DNA from: Yoonia maricola
Lineage (GTDB): Bacteria > Pseudomonadota > Alphaproteobacteria > Rhodobacterales > Rhodobacteraceae
Assembly (NCBI RefSeq): GCF_002797915.1
Contig: NZ_PGTY01000001.1
Location: forward strand, 682,001 to 746,000
Length of the DNA: 64,000 bases
Reading direction: 5' to 3'
The translations under genes and the position numbers were made by a program. The notes under the pieces were generated by a model. The model saw only the letters and a program-made list of their open reading frames with translations, was not told the DNA's origin and did no database searches. Within the stretch, counting starts at the first letter, position 1, and each line of letters starts with the position of its first letter. This document shows, piece by piece, positions 1 through 9,173 of this stretch.

Positions 1-1
1 T

Positions 2-187
2 TCAAAATACATCGCTCGCGCCATGCAATTGATATCAGATGCAGATGCGGGCGCCCTGCCCGTTTGTGATTGGCGCGCGCAGCCGGTTAGGCAACAAATA
101 GTCGCCAAAGCCAATATCAATAATTTGGTGGACATCATTTCCTTCAACTACTGTAATCTACAAGATGCGCGAATGCCGCGGTCATAG
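2..187 (+). CDS. possible 3' end of an unrecognised gene, cut by the window edge
   Basis: A reading frame is open from the window edge for about 61 codons and ends at TAG 185-187. The peptide is mixed in composition and ends in MPRS. I recognise no domain. It could be the C-terminus of a gene that starts outside the window, or chance: an open frame of this length is weak evidence. There is no start codon call because the 5' side is missing. Confidence 0.25.
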   Translation, partial: SKYIARAMQLISDADAGALPVCDWRAQPVRQQIVAKANINNLVDIISFNYCNLQDARMPRS

Positions 188-449
188 CAGATCCCGTGGG
201 GCTACAATACGTCAAACTGTAGGACGACCCCGCCCCATACCCACTCTTCGGGCCATGCGTCAGGTTATATTCTCTCGGCTTAGCAGGCATTCACCACCTG
301 CCCGCGATGCCGCGGTTGGAGCCCGCTTTCCGTACATTCGCCGCAAGCGCACAACTGGAACGTACATGCATTCATAAATCGCAGGAAACAGTGTGGTTTC
401 ACAACAAGCGTACGGATGCCTGCTTTTTGGTGGTGGTTGAGGCTGTTCG
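188..449. other. gap with no recognisable gene
   Basis: Between the edge fragment and the stop codon of the FAD oxidoreductase I see no convincing coding frame, no strong hairpin with a T-run and no tRNA-like fold. Short open frames here lack ribosome binding sites and protein-like composition. Confidence 0.45.
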
Positions 450-2885
450 TTAGCTTTGCATCCGTTCGAAGGTTGCATCGTATGGGGATGGATCAATAAC
501 CATTGCCGTGACGGCTTCGCCGCACAGGTCGAGTTGCAGTGTTGAACCAGTGCCGGCGAAATCGGCATCGACAAACGCATAAGCGAGATTCATCGCAACA
601 CGGTGGCCATATTCGCCGGATGTAATTGTTCCGACGACTTTGTCGCCTTGCATGAGCGACGCACCTGGATGTGCCGGTGCATGAACCGCATCAATCTTCA
701 GTGTCACCAAATTACGCTTTGGCCCTTCGGCTTGACGCTGGAGTAGCGCGGCCTTGCCGATGAAGTCATCTTTCTCAGTCTTCACAAATCTAGAAAGACC
801 GGTCTCGAACGGGTCGAATTCTGTAATAAGATCCGCTTTCCAGTGCAAGAACCCCTTTTCCATGCGCATCGAGTCCACAGCCCGCGCACCAAAGAGCTTC
901 AACCCATGTGCCTTACCCGCCTCTCTCAATGCCGAATAGACTGCACAAAGCGAGGCATTCGGGACATGAATTTCATAAGCCAATTCACCTGAAAAGCTGA
1001 TACCCATGACGATGGCTGGTGCGAAACCGATGGTGCATTCCCGGACAGACAACCACGGAAACGATTTGGCCGACCAATCTCCGCGTGCGCAATCAGAAAG
1101 GACCGCCCGGGACTTTGGCCCTGCCAAGACCAGGATCGTCTGTTCGTTGGTCAGACTGCGCAGTTGTACGTCTTCATCCGGGTTCAGATGTGAGGTCAGC
1201 CAATCCATGTCGTGATATTCTGACGCCGCAGCAGATCCATACCACACCCGCGCTGGCCCGCGGTCAGAGGCGGGGAGATTGGCAACCGTGGCCTCGCCTT
1301 TGACGCAGCCCCTTTCGTTCAGCAGATACCCCAGCCCGACGCGCCCATCACGTTTCGTGACCGTCCCGCACATCATGCGATCCAAAAACGCGTGGCGTTC
1401 CGTCCCAGTGATTTCAATCCGATTAAACCCGTTGACCTCGGTCAACCCGACATTCGTTGCGACATTGGCAACATCAGCTGCAACAAGATCGAAAGTTTCA
1501 TCAAAGTTGAAACTAAGTGAGGGATGGAAATCAGGGGAAGGCTTGATGTAGTCAATACGTTCCCACCCATTCACCACTGTAAATTCAGCGCCCTCTGCAG
1601 CTAAAATCGGGGTGAGCGGTGTTGTCTTTGCATTGCGTCCGGCGGGGCGATGTTCGTGCGGGAAATGGAAGCGGAATTCGTTTTGATAGTCTTCTATCGC
1701 CTTGAGCGCTGTTAACTCAACAGTCGCATGCCCTGTGAACCGTCGCGGATCAATGACCCAGGTGTCATAGCAGGCTTCGCCATGCACGATTTGCTGCGCC
1801 AGCAACCATCCATGGCCGCCCCCTTCGCCCAGCCCTGCGCGCAGTCCAATGATGCAAAAGGCGTTGCGTTTGCCTGGTATCGGGCCAACCAAGGGCGCCC
1901 CGTCGATCGTGTAGGTAATCGGACCATTCACAATGCGCTTTATGCCAACCTCTGCTAGTGCGGGCATCCGCGCAAATGCGCCTTCAAGCACATCCATGAC
2001 ACGATCTAGATCGTCGGGGCAAAGGTCATTGGAAAAGTTCGGGCTGATCCCGTCCATACCCCATGTCCGACAGTCCTGTTCATAGAACCCGACAAGAAGA
2101 CCACCTTTTTCCTGACGGCTATAATAGTCGGAAATCGGGCATCGCAGCAGCGGCATCCGATGTCCCGCCTCCGCGATGGCCGGGATATCTTCAGTGACGA
2201 AATATTGGTGCTCCATCGACGCAACGGGGTGCTGGACGCCCATCATCGCGCCGATCTCGTTCACACGGTATCCGCCTGCGTTTACAACGATATCACAATC
2301 AATATCGCCGTTTTCGGTATGGACAGTCCATGTGTCATCCTTGCGTTGTGTCAGCCCCGTGACGCCAGTTTTGCGGTAGACTTCTGCCCCCATTTTACGG
2401 GCGTGAAAGGCCAGCGCCTGACAGAGTTGGGCGGGATCGACATCACCGTCCTGTCCATCCCACAGTCCGCCTAGCAAGTTGTCCGTAGAAATCAACGGAT
2501 GGCGACGCGCGCATTCTGCCGCGTCTATGACTTCGTATTCGACCCCCATACCCCGCGCCATGGACGCGAAATGGCGATAACCCTGCATTTGCTCTTCGGT
2601 GTTCGCTAAGCGTATTCCGCCGTCGCCATGATGATACCCGATGGGGTATTCCGGATCGTCCCGCAATTTCTTGTAAAGTTCAATGGAGTGAGACTTAAGA
2701 CCAACCATTGTTTGGGTCATGCCAAAGTTCGTCACCTGCGCCGCCGAATGCCATGTGGTCCCCGAGGTCAGCTCATCACGTTCCACCAAAACAACATCGG
2801 ACCACCCTTCTTGCGTGAGATGATAGAGGGTCGAACAGCCGGCGATCCCGCCGCCGATGACGACAACTTTGGTTCTGGATTTCAT
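450..2885 (-). CDS. FAD-dependent oxidoreductase / GcvT-type aminomethyltransferase fusion (dimethylglycine/sarcosine dehydrogenase-like)
   Basis: An 811-residue protein of the dimethylglycine/sarcosine dehydrogenase-like family. The N-terminus carries an FAD dinucleotide-binding motif (VVVIGGGIAGCS, about residues 8-19) opening a DAO-type FAD domain to about residue 365. A short FAO_M-type linker follows, then GCV_T (about 430-700) and GCV_T_C (about 710-800) folate-binding domains. Relatives oxidatively demethylate N-methyl amines, passing the C1 unit to tetrahydrofolate. The exact substrate cannot be read from sequence. The gene stands alone, divergent from a LysR regulator 103 bases away, which suggests control by that protein. 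The usual family length is about 800-850, so it is complete. Confidence 0.85.
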   Translation of the reverse strand: MKSRTKVVVIGGGIAGCSTLYHLTQEGWSDVVLVERDELTSGTTWHSAAQVTNFGMTQTMVGLKSHSIELYKKLRDDPEYPIGYHHGDGGIRLANTEEQMQGYRHFASMARGMGVEYEVIDAAECARRHPLISTDNLLGGLWDGQDGDVDPAQLCQALAFHARKMGAEVYRKTGVTGLTQRKDDTWTVHTENGDIDCDIVVNAGGYRVNEIGAMMGVQHPVASMEHQYFVTEDIPAIAEAGHRMPLLRCPISDYYSRQEKGGLLVGFYEQDCRTWGMDGISPNFSNDLCPDDLDRVMDVLEGAFARMPALAEVGIKRIVNGPITYTIDGAPLVGPIPGKRNAFCIIGLRAGLGEGGGHGWLLAQQIVHGEACYDTWVIDPRRFTGHATVELTALKAIEDYQNEFRFHFPHEHRPAGRNAKTTPLTPILAAEGAEFTVVNGWERIDYIKPSPDFHPSLSFNFDETFDLVAADVANVATNVGLTEVNGFNRIEITGTERHAFLDRMMCGTVTKRDGRVGLGYLLNERGCVKGEATVANLPASDRGPARVWYGSAAASEYHDMDWLTSHLNPDEDVQLRSLTNEQTILVLAGPKSRAVLSDCARGDWSAKSFPWLSVRECTIGFAPAIVMGISFSGELAYEIHVPNASLCAVYSALREAGKAHGLKLFGARAVDSMRMEKGFLHWKADLITEFDPFETGLSRFVKTEKDDFIGKAALLQRQAEGPKRNLVTLKIDAVHAPAHPGASLMQGDKVVGTITSGEYGHRVAMNLAYAFVDADFAGTGSTLQLDLCGEAVTAMVIDPSPYDATFERMQS

Positions 2886-2947
2886 AGCATGCGCTCCGAT
2901 TTATGATCAAATTTACAGTGTCAAAGGTGCCCTCCTTTGAAAAATTG

Positions 2948-2976
2948 TTTTTATTGAGATAATACCTCAATAAAAA
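2948..2976. promoter_or_regulatory. 11-bp perfect inverted repeat, probable LysR operator
   Basis: The arms 2948-2958 (TTTTTATTGAG) and 2966-2976 (CTCAATAAAAA) are perfect reverse complements with a 7-base spacer. The site lies 12 bases before the LysR start codon and about 63 bases before the divergent oxidoreductase start. This is where a LysR protein would bind to autoregulate and to activate its divergent neighbour. The sequence is seen directly; the assignment to this regulator is inference. Confidence 0.6.
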
Positions 2977-2988
2977 TGAGATATCCAA

Positions 2989-3918
2989 ATGACTTTGTCC
3001 CTCCGCGCCATGCGCTATGTTCAAGCCGCGTTGCAAAACGGCAGCATCACCGGGGCTGCCGAAGCCGTGAATGTGACACCCTCGGCCATCGCCGCCGCAT
3101 TGGACCAAGCTGAAAAGGCCTTTGGAATGGCGCTCGTCACCCGGGCGCGAGCGAAGGGCATATTCCCAACGGCGGCGGGCCGTGACGTTGGACGCCGCAT
3201 TGATGACCTGTTGGAACGGTATCATACATTGCTGAGCGATGTATCGGATCTGCAAGCCAGTCTCTCTGGCAACCTGGCCATCGGATACAACGCGCCGATC
3301 GCTCCGGCCTTCCTTCCAACGCTTGCAGCGCAGATTTTATCTACTCATCCGGATGTGGCGCTCACATTTACCGAAGGCGATAACGACGCTGTCAAAATGG
3401 GGTTGCTGGACGGCAAGTTCGATATGATCCTATTTGTCGAAGACCTGCCCAATCCCCAGATCGAGACCCAACCGCTTCTCTTTGCACCCACGTATTGTTT
3501 ATGTCCGGCCAATCATCCGCTTGCGGAAAACAAAACAGTGAGCGTGTCTCAAATCGTGAACGAGCCATTGATCCTATTGGACCGTCCCGCAGCACGCGAA
3601 TATTACTACGACGTTCTTGAAAAAGGCGGCAAAGACCTCCGCATCGTCGCAACCGCCAATTCAACCGAAATGGTCCGATCCCTTGTGGCTTCAGGAGTTG
3701 GCGTCTCGTTGTTGAACATGAAACCACGGGATACGGCAACATATGCTGGCAGTAACATTTGTTGTCTTCCAATCTCCGGTGGGACAAACGGCGTGACCCT
3801 ATCGTTGGGGTTTGCACACGGACCGAAACGAGGTCTGGTTCAAATGTTCGCCGAAAACTGCATTGCATTCTGTAACGGAAAACCAGGCGAGCAGCTGACC
3901 GTGCGCATGGACCAATAA
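2989..3918 (+). CDS. LysR-family transcriptional regulator
   Basis: A 309-residue protein with an N-terminal winged helix-turn-helix (about residues 3-62: aromatic/AV-rich first helix, then AAEAVNVTPSAIAAALDQAEKAFG as the HTH) and a C-terminal LysR substrate-binding fold (about 88-295). Length fits the family. ATG 2989 follows a GAGA-like ribosome site. It is divergent from the FAD/GcvT oxidoreductase with a perfect inverted repeat between, so it probably controls that gene in response to its substrate. The inducer is unknown. Confidence 0.85.
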   Translation: MTLSLRAMRYVQAALQNGSITGAAEAVNVTPSAIAAALDQAEKAFGMALVTRARAKGIFPTAAGRDVGRRIDDLLERYHTLLSDVSDLQASLSGNLAIGYNAPIAPAFLPTLAAQILSTHPDVALTFTEGDNDAVKMGLLDGKFDMILFVEDLPNPQIETQPLLFAPTYCLCPANHPLAENKTVSVSQIVNEPLILLDRPAAREYYYDVLEKGGKDLRIVATANSTEMVRSLVASGVGVSLLNMKPRDTATYAGSNICCLPISGGTNGVTLSLGFAHGPKRGLVQMFAENCIAFCNGKPGEQLTVRMDQ

Positions 3919-4061
3919 CGTTCAGAATGACACGAAGCATTTCCCAAATCACAAAATTTAACAGCCTAGAGCAGCAAACGGTTCAGCGCCATCGTTCTGA
4001 GATTCTTAACTTAAAGTCCGCCTTCCGGTGCGGCGCTAGATGATCTCGCAACCTTAAACCG

Positions 4062-4898
4062 TTACTTCAACCCGCTCATGCTGATGCCCGAAATAAAGTG
4101 CCGCTGAGCCAGGAAAAACACAATGATAATCGGCGCAACTGAAATCAGCGATGCGGCCATCATCAAGGGCCATTGACCCGAATACTGCGTCTGAAACAGC
4201 GCCAAGCCAACGGTCAACGTCGTCTTTTCGAGGTTGGATGGCAGGTAAATCAAGGCGTTAAACAGATCGTTCCACGAAAACATGAAGGCAAAGATCGCAA
4301 AGGCCGCAAGTGCGGGTTTGGCCAAAGGCAGATAGATCGTGAAAAAGATCCGCGCCAGTGACGCACCATCGATGCGCGCCGCCTCTGCCAGCTCAATGGG
4401 AATGGTCAGAAAATACTGCCGCATCAGGAACGTCCCAAACGCCCCACCCAGAAAGGCTGGCAGGTAAAGCGGGGCTTGCGTGCCATAGAGACCCAAAAAC
4501 TTAAAAATGACGAACTGCGGTATCGCTGTGACCTGACCGGGCACCATCAGTGTGACTAACAGAATAACAAAGATCACATTGCGAAACGGAAAACGCACAA
4601 CGGCAAAGATGAAACCGGCCATCGAACAAGTCAAAAGCTGACCGAATGTCGCGATAGCCGCGATCTTGAAGCTGTTCCAGAGCAGCAGATGCATTGGAAT
4701 AATCTCAAACAGCCGAGGGTAATTCTCTGACGTGGGCGTTATAGGGATCAGGCGCCCGTCGTATTGCTCTGCGACGGGTTTGAGACTGGTGGCTATCATC
4801 CATATAAACGGCCCGATCATGCACAGCGCCCCGAACAAAAGCAGCGCAAAAGCCAACATATCCGCAGCTGTGTCGCGTTTCATGGCTGGCCTCCCCAT
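4062..4898 (-). CDS. carbohydrate ABC transporter permease, MalG type
   Basis: A 278-residue inner-membrane protein of the MalG/UgpE family with about six membrane spans. The EAA-type coupling loop is seen as ELAEAARIDGASLARIFF, about residues 168-185, followed by the usual G-x-P region. It forms the channel with the MalF-type partner encoded just upstream, whose end overlaps this gene by 19 bases. It is the last gene of the GH4/SIS/kinase sugar operon, so it should import the glycoside that operon degrades. Confidence 0.9.
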   Translation of the reverse strand: MGRPAMKRDTAADMLAFALLLFGALCMIGPFIWMIATSLKPVAEQYDGRLIPITPTSENYPRLFEIIPMHLLLWNSFKIAAIATFGQLLTCSMAGFIFAVVRFPFRNVIFVILLVTLMVPGQVTAIPQFVIFKFLGLYGTQAPLYLPAFLGGAFGTFLMRQYFLTIPIELAEAARIDGASLARIFFTIYLPLAKPALAAFAIFAFMFSWNDLFNALIYLPSNLEKTTLTVGLALFQTQYSGQWPLMMAASLISVAPIIIVFFLAQRHFISGISMSGLK

Positions 4899-5764
4899 TT
4901 TTTCTGAAGCCGGAAATAGATGACTGTCAGCACCATAATCATCGCAGACAGCACAACGGCCTGTGCGGCTGCATCGCCCATGCGGAAAAACCGAAAGCCG
5001 TTGCGGTAGATCGAAAAGACCAGTGTTGGCATGGTGGAATTGCCGTTGCCGGTGCGGGTCAGAATATAGATATAATCAAAGGCCTGAAACGCGTTGATCG
5101 TTGTCAGCACCATCTGAAAGAACATCGACGGCGCAAGTGCAGGCAAGGTGATAAACCACAAACGCTGCCAGGCTGTTGCCCCGTCAAGCGCTGCGACTTC
5201 GTAGTAGTCCTTGGGAATGGCCTGCAGCCCGGCAAGAAAGATAATCATCCCACCGCCAATGGCCCCCCAGACGTTCACGATCACGACCGAGTAAAGGGCA
5301 ACGTCCCGGCTCAGCCATCTGACCGGGTCGCCCCCCATCGCCGTAATCATGTTGTTCAACACGCCGTTGTCTTGCGCATAGATCCAGGTCCACAGCAGCC
5401 CGACTGCCGTGGGGCTGGATACTGTGGGCAAAAAGAATGCGACGCGAAAGAAAGACAGGCCTGGAATGGATCTGTTCAATCCGATGGCCACGAACAAACT
5501 GATCGCAACCGTGAGTGGTACGTATAGACCGGCAAAGGCAAGTGTGTTGACCAACGACCGCATGAACAGACGATCATCTGGCAACCCTGCATAATTGCTG
5601 AACCCAGCCGGTGTTGGTGGGGTCAGCAGGTCCCAGTCGGTAAAACTGATGCCGACAGAGGCAAAAATGGATCCGAAGGCCCCGACAAACAGACCGACCA
5701 GCGTGGGTGCCAGAAAAACCAGCACCCACCACCGTTCAAGCCCCATAGGTCGGAGGTTACCCAT
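4880..5764 (-). CDS. carbohydrate ABC transporter permease, MalF type
   Basis: A 294-residue inner-membrane permease of the MalF/UgpA family with about six membrane spans. The EAA loop is seen as YYEVAALDGATAWQRLWFITLP around residues 187-208. It starts five bases after the stop of the solute-binding protein and overlaps the MalG-type gene. Together with the UgpC-like ATPase and binding protein of the same operon it completes a CUT1-type importer for an oligosaccharide or glycoside. Confidence 0.9.
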   Translation of the reverse strand: MGNLRPMGLERWWVLVFLAPTLVGLFVGAFGSIFASVGISFTDWDLLTPPTPAGFSNYAGLPDDRLFMRSLVNTLAFAGLYVPLTVAISLFVAIGLNRSIPGLSFFRVAFFLPTVSSPTAVGLLWTWIYAQDNGVLNNMITAMGGDPVRWLSRDVALYSVVIVNVWGAIGGGMIIFLAGLQAIPKDYYEVAALDGATAWQRLWFITLPALAPSMFFQMVLTTINAFQAFDYIYILTRTGNGNSTMPTLVFSIYRNGFRFFRMGDAAAQAVVLSAMIMVLTVIYFRLQKKWGGQP

Positions 5765-5769
5765 CGGAC

Positions 5770-7017
5770 TTAGTTGTTCCGCGCAAGGGCGTCGTCACCC
5801 AGTGCGACCGCTTCATCCAAAGCGTCAGCCAGGCTTTCTTCACCTGTCCATGCCAGGTTGAGAGAATCGCCAACTGCGCCGGACCATTCCTCATAGCCGC
5901 GGAAAACAGGCTTCATATGCGCGTACTCAAGCGCCTCGACAAAGAGCGCGTGATTGATCTGAACAGGTTGCTCCAGATAAGCATCGCTTTGCGCAACATC
6001 CTCGAGGATAGGAACGGCAAGGCCGATATTGGCCAGTTGCGATTGCCCTTCCTCCGAGATTGCGTATTTGACAAACTCCCATGCGGCATCCGGTGCCTCT
6101 GTATCGCTTGAAATCACGAACCCGGCAGAGTTCACACCAGTGACCCGCCCCGCAGGTCCCATTGGCACAGGGGCCACATCAAAGTTCAGACCGGCTTCGG
6201 CGTACTCGGGGACAGACCAGTGGCCCGAAAAGCCCATTGCGGCGATGCCTGACAACAAACCATCCCATCCATATTGGGAAAGCTGTTCTTCGGTTGGCAT
6301 CGATTGATCTTCAAGCCAGACCTGCTGGATGAACTCAAAGCCTGCCATGGCTTCGGGGCTGTTGATCAAGGTTTGTCCCGATGCCGGGTCAACCACCTCG
6401 CCGCCGTGCGACCAGATGACCGGCCCCCAGAACGGCTCCATATCATAGACCTCGGCCCATGCCCCCCATTGATCGGTCGTGCCATCACCGTCCTTGTCCA
6501 GCGTCAGTGCGGCGGCGGCCGTACGAAAATCGTCCCACGTCCAGCTATCATCGGGATAATCTACGCCTGCAGCGTCAAACATATCCTTGTTGTAATAGAG
6601 AACAATGGTCTGGAAATCCCGCGGCACGCCGAACAGACCCGTATCGGTCTGATAGGCCTCCAACGTCACAGGAAAGACACCATCCAGAACAGATGGGTCC
6701 GCGTCTATATAGGGCTGCAGGTCCAGCAGAACGTTGCGCAACTGCCAATCGGGATAAAGGGGCGCATCCATAGCAAAAACATCCGGCGGTGTGCCGCCCG
6801 CAACTTGCACGCGGAGCTTTTCCCAATACCCGTCCCAGTCTGATACCTCGATATTGACGGTGATATCCGGATGAGCCGCTTCAAACGCTTCTGCGATTGA
6901 TGCCCAGACCGCTGCCTCTTGCGGGCTGCCCCAGAGTGCAAAGGAAATTTCGGTTTCGGCCTGTGCCGTTGTGGCGGCAACGGCCAGCGCGATGGCTGTG
7001 GATGTAATAAGTCTCAT
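5770..7017 (-). CDS. extracellular sugar-binding protein of a CUT1 ABC importer
   Basis: A 415-residue periplasmic protein of the MalE/UgpB-like binding-protein class. A signal peptide is visible (MRLITSTAIALAVAATTAQA, cleavage after about residue 20). The rest has the family's FAxWGSPQE-type opening and VxVxSDWDGYW segment. It overlaps the amidohydrolase stop by four bases (ATGA) and sits directly before the two permease genes. It captures the sugar for import. The ligand is unknown; a galactoside or amino-sugar glycoside is plausible from the neighbouring GH4 and SIS genes. Confidence 0.88.
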   Translation of the reverse strand: MRLITSTAIALAVAATTAQAETEISFALWGSPQEAAVWASIAEAFEAAHPDITVNIEVSDWDGYWEKLRVQVAGGTPPDVFAMDAPLYPDWQLRNVLLDLQPYIDADPSVLDGVFPVTLEAYQTDTGLFGVPRDFQTIVLYYNKDMFDAAGVDYPDDSWTWDDFRTAAAALTLDKDGDGTTDQWGAWAEVYDMEPFWGPVIWSHGGEVVDPASGQTLINSPEAMAGFEFIQQVWLEDQSMPTEEQLSQYGWDGLLSGIAAMGFSGHWSVPEYAEAGLNFDVAPVPMGPAGRVTGVNSAGFVISSDTEAPDAAWEFVKYAISEEGQSQLANIGLAVPILEDVAQSDAYLEQPVQINHALFVEALEYAHMKPVFRGYEEWSGAVGDSLNLAWTGEESLADALDEAVALGDDALARNN

Positions 7018-8111
7018 AGTACCCTCTCTGTTTTAGCTGCTTTGTGGCTGCTAGGCCCCGATTGGTGTGCTGCCGTCTTCAACCCAAAAAGCTGTGCGGC
7101 ATTGTCGTGGTAAATTCTGCGTTGAACGTCAGTGGGCAGGTTCAATCCGTAGATCATCCAACGCCCCTGCCCCGGCACGGGATCGGCCGAGTAGCTAAAA
7201 TACTCATCCGCCGTTTCCAGAAATCTGGCATAGATCGCGTAAGTGGCCTTGTCCGGCCCGCTGTCGATCCCAAACAAGATCCGGTCCGCATGGCGCAGAA
7301 ACAGCGCCCTTGCAGCACGCGGGACCCGGCCCAATTCTGCGACCCGCGCGGAAAAATCGATATAGAGGTTGGGACATGCATCTATTAGTGCCGACACCCA
7401 CGCGAGGTTTTCGGCGTAGCAGGCCACATGTGCGCCAATGAACGTCGTATTGGGATGACGGCTTACAAGATTGGCAAAGCCCGCAATAATGGTTTCAAAC
7501 GGTGGGTAGTCGGGCAATGGGAATGACCATTCTGGGTGATTGCTCAACTCTTCCCAGCGTTCGTTCTGCGGTGTGACGGGATCAAAAAACGCAACCGGGT
7601 CTGCCACATGCACCAGCACAGGCAGTCCCAAACGACCAGCCGTTTCCCAGATCGGCGCAAGCCGTGGGTCATCAACACCGACCCGTTGCCCCTGATCATC
7701 GGTGACAGTCAAACCGAAAGGTTTCCAAATTTTCAAACCTTCGGCGCCGCGTGTCGCTTGAGCCTCCAACCGGGCTGCGGCCTTTTCAGGAAAGGCAGAT
7801 CCCTCCTCAGGCCATAGCGCCCAATCCACCCCACCGAACACACGGTAGCGATCAGGATCATAGGCTTTGAACCGCCGCAGACGGTCATCAAGCACATCTT
7901 CGCCCCAGCCGCCATCCAGATCGACATAGTGAACACAGCCCGTGCCCGACAGATGATCAAAGAACGCGGCAGGCTCTTTTTCGCTCCAACTGCCGCCGAA
8001 AGGCCCCAGATGGTTGTGGGCATCAATAAACGGCATGGCCGGCCCGGTCACAGTGGTTTGCGGCCTGATGACCTGAGGCGCCGGTTGGAAATCTGCCAAA
8101 GCCAAGGTCAT
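7014..8111 (-). CDS. TIM-barrel metal-dependent hydrolase (Amidohydro_2 type)
   Basis: A 365-residue protein with the amidohydrolase superfamily signature. The metal-binding opening is IDAHNHLG at about residues 29-36; a later HV near residue 164, a second His segment (GAHVACYAENL) and a C-terminal GIDSG supply the other ligands. The family includes decarboxylases, lactonases and amide hydrolases. Being translationally coupled on both sides (ATGA overlaps) inside a sugar importer/glycosidase operon, it probably acts on an intermediate: a lactonase, or a deacetylase replacing NagA/AgaA, are the options I consider. Function is unproven. Confidence 0.75.
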   Translation of the reverse strand: MTLALADFQPAPQVIRPQTTVTGPAMPFIDAHNHLGPFGGSWSEKEPAAFFDHLSGTGCVHYVDLDGGWGEDVLDDRLRRFKAYDPDRYRVFGGVDWALWPEEGSAFPEKAAARLEAQATRGAEGLKIWKPFGLTVTDDQGQRVGVDDPRLAPIWETAGRLGLPVLVHVADPVAFFDPVTPQNERWEELSNHPEWSFPLPDYPPFETIIAGFANLVSRHPNTTFIGAHVACYAENLAWVSALIDACPNLYIDFSARVAELGRVPRAARALFLRHADRILFGIDSGPDKATYAIYARFLETADEYFSYSADPVPGQGRWMIYGLNLPTDVQRRIYHDNAAQLFGLKTAAHQSGPSSHKAAKTERVL

Positions 8112-9163
8112 GTCAGGCGCACCCCGCTTTGCACATCGAAAAGATGCGATTTTGCAGGATCGGGCCGCAGCCAGATCTGATCGCCCTGTTTCACGCCGGG
8201 ACGATTGGCAAGCTGCGCGTCAAAGCGCACATCACCAACTGCGGTCATCACAAATTCATCACTTCCGGTACTTTCAACACGCTGCGCGACGGCCGCAATA
8301 GCGTCTGGCGTCTCTGCGGGCACCAGCTCAAAGTGCTCTGGCCGGATGCCCCATTGCACCGGGCCAGTGTAGCTATTGTTAACGGGGACCCGCACGTCGG
8401 AGCCAAAGGTGACATGATGCTCTGCCGCATGTGCTGGCACGATATTCATTGCGGGCGAGCCTATGAAGCCTGCGACAAAGGCATTTGCGGGATAGTCATA
8501 AATATCCAGCGGCCGCCCAACCTGTTCCAGACAGCCATCGCGCAGTACTGCGATGCGATCAGCCATTGTCATCGCTTCGATCTGATCATGGGTTACGAAA
8601 ATTGAGGTAGACCCAAGGCGATCATGTAGATTGCGAATTTCGGCGCGCATCTGGACACGCAGTGCGGCATCAAGGTTTGACAGCGGTTCATCAAACAAGA
8701 ACACCTGCGGCTGGCGCACGATGGCACGGCCCATCGCCACGCGCTGGCGCTGCCCACCTGACAGTTGGCCTGGCATCCGGTCAAGATAATCGATCAGCCC
8801 CAACACATCAGCAGCCTTGGCGACCCGTTCGGCGATTTTCGCTTTCGGCGCGCCATGCAGCCGCAACGAAAAGCCCATATTCTGCGCGACCGTCATATGC
8901 GGATAAAGCGCATAGTTCTGAAAAACCATCGCGATATCGCGTTCCTTGGGGGCTACATCATTCATCACCCGCCCGCCGATGGCGATACTGCCGCCGGTGA
9001 TATCTTCCAGCCCCGCAATCATCCGCAGCAGGGTGGACTTGCCGCAGCCCGATGGGCCGACCAATGCGATGAATTCCCCATCCGCCACGTCAAAACTGAC
9101 GCCATGGAGCACGTCAAACGTGCCATAGGTTTTGTCCAAAGCAGTGATGGAAACATCAGCCAT
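8108..9163 (-). CDS. sugar ABC transporter ATP-binding protein, UgpC/MalK type
   Basis: A 351-residue ATPase with Walker A (GPSGCGKST), signature LSGGQRQRVAMGRA, Walker B ending FDEPLSNLD and a C-terminal TOBE-like regulatory domain (about 235-350). I chose ATG 9163 (MADVSITALDK) because it lies after the stop of the GH4 gene, has GAGG about 12 bases upstream and matches the family N-terminus. An in-frame start at 9208 would add 15 atypical residues inside the GH4 gene. It energises the MalFG-type permeases of this operon. Confidence 0.9.
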   Translation of the reverse strand: MADVSITALDKTYGTFDVLHGVSFDVADGEFIALVGPSGCGKSTLLRMIAGLEDITGGSIAIGGRVMNDVAPKERDIAMVFQNYALYPHMTVAQNMGFSLRLHGAPKAKIAERVAKAADVLGLIDYLDRMPGQLSGGQRQRVAMGRAIVRQPQVFLFDEPLSNLDAALRVQMRAEIRNLHDRLGSTSIFVTHDQIEAMTMADRIAVLRDGCLEQVGRPLDIYDYPANAFVAGFIGSPAMNIVPAHAAEHHVTFGSDVRVPVNNSYTGPVQWGIRPEHFELVPAETPDAIAAVAQRVESTGSDEFVMTAVGDVRFDAQLANRPGVKQGDQIWLRPDPAKSHLFDVQSGVRLT

Positions 9164-9173
9164 ACCGCGCGCC

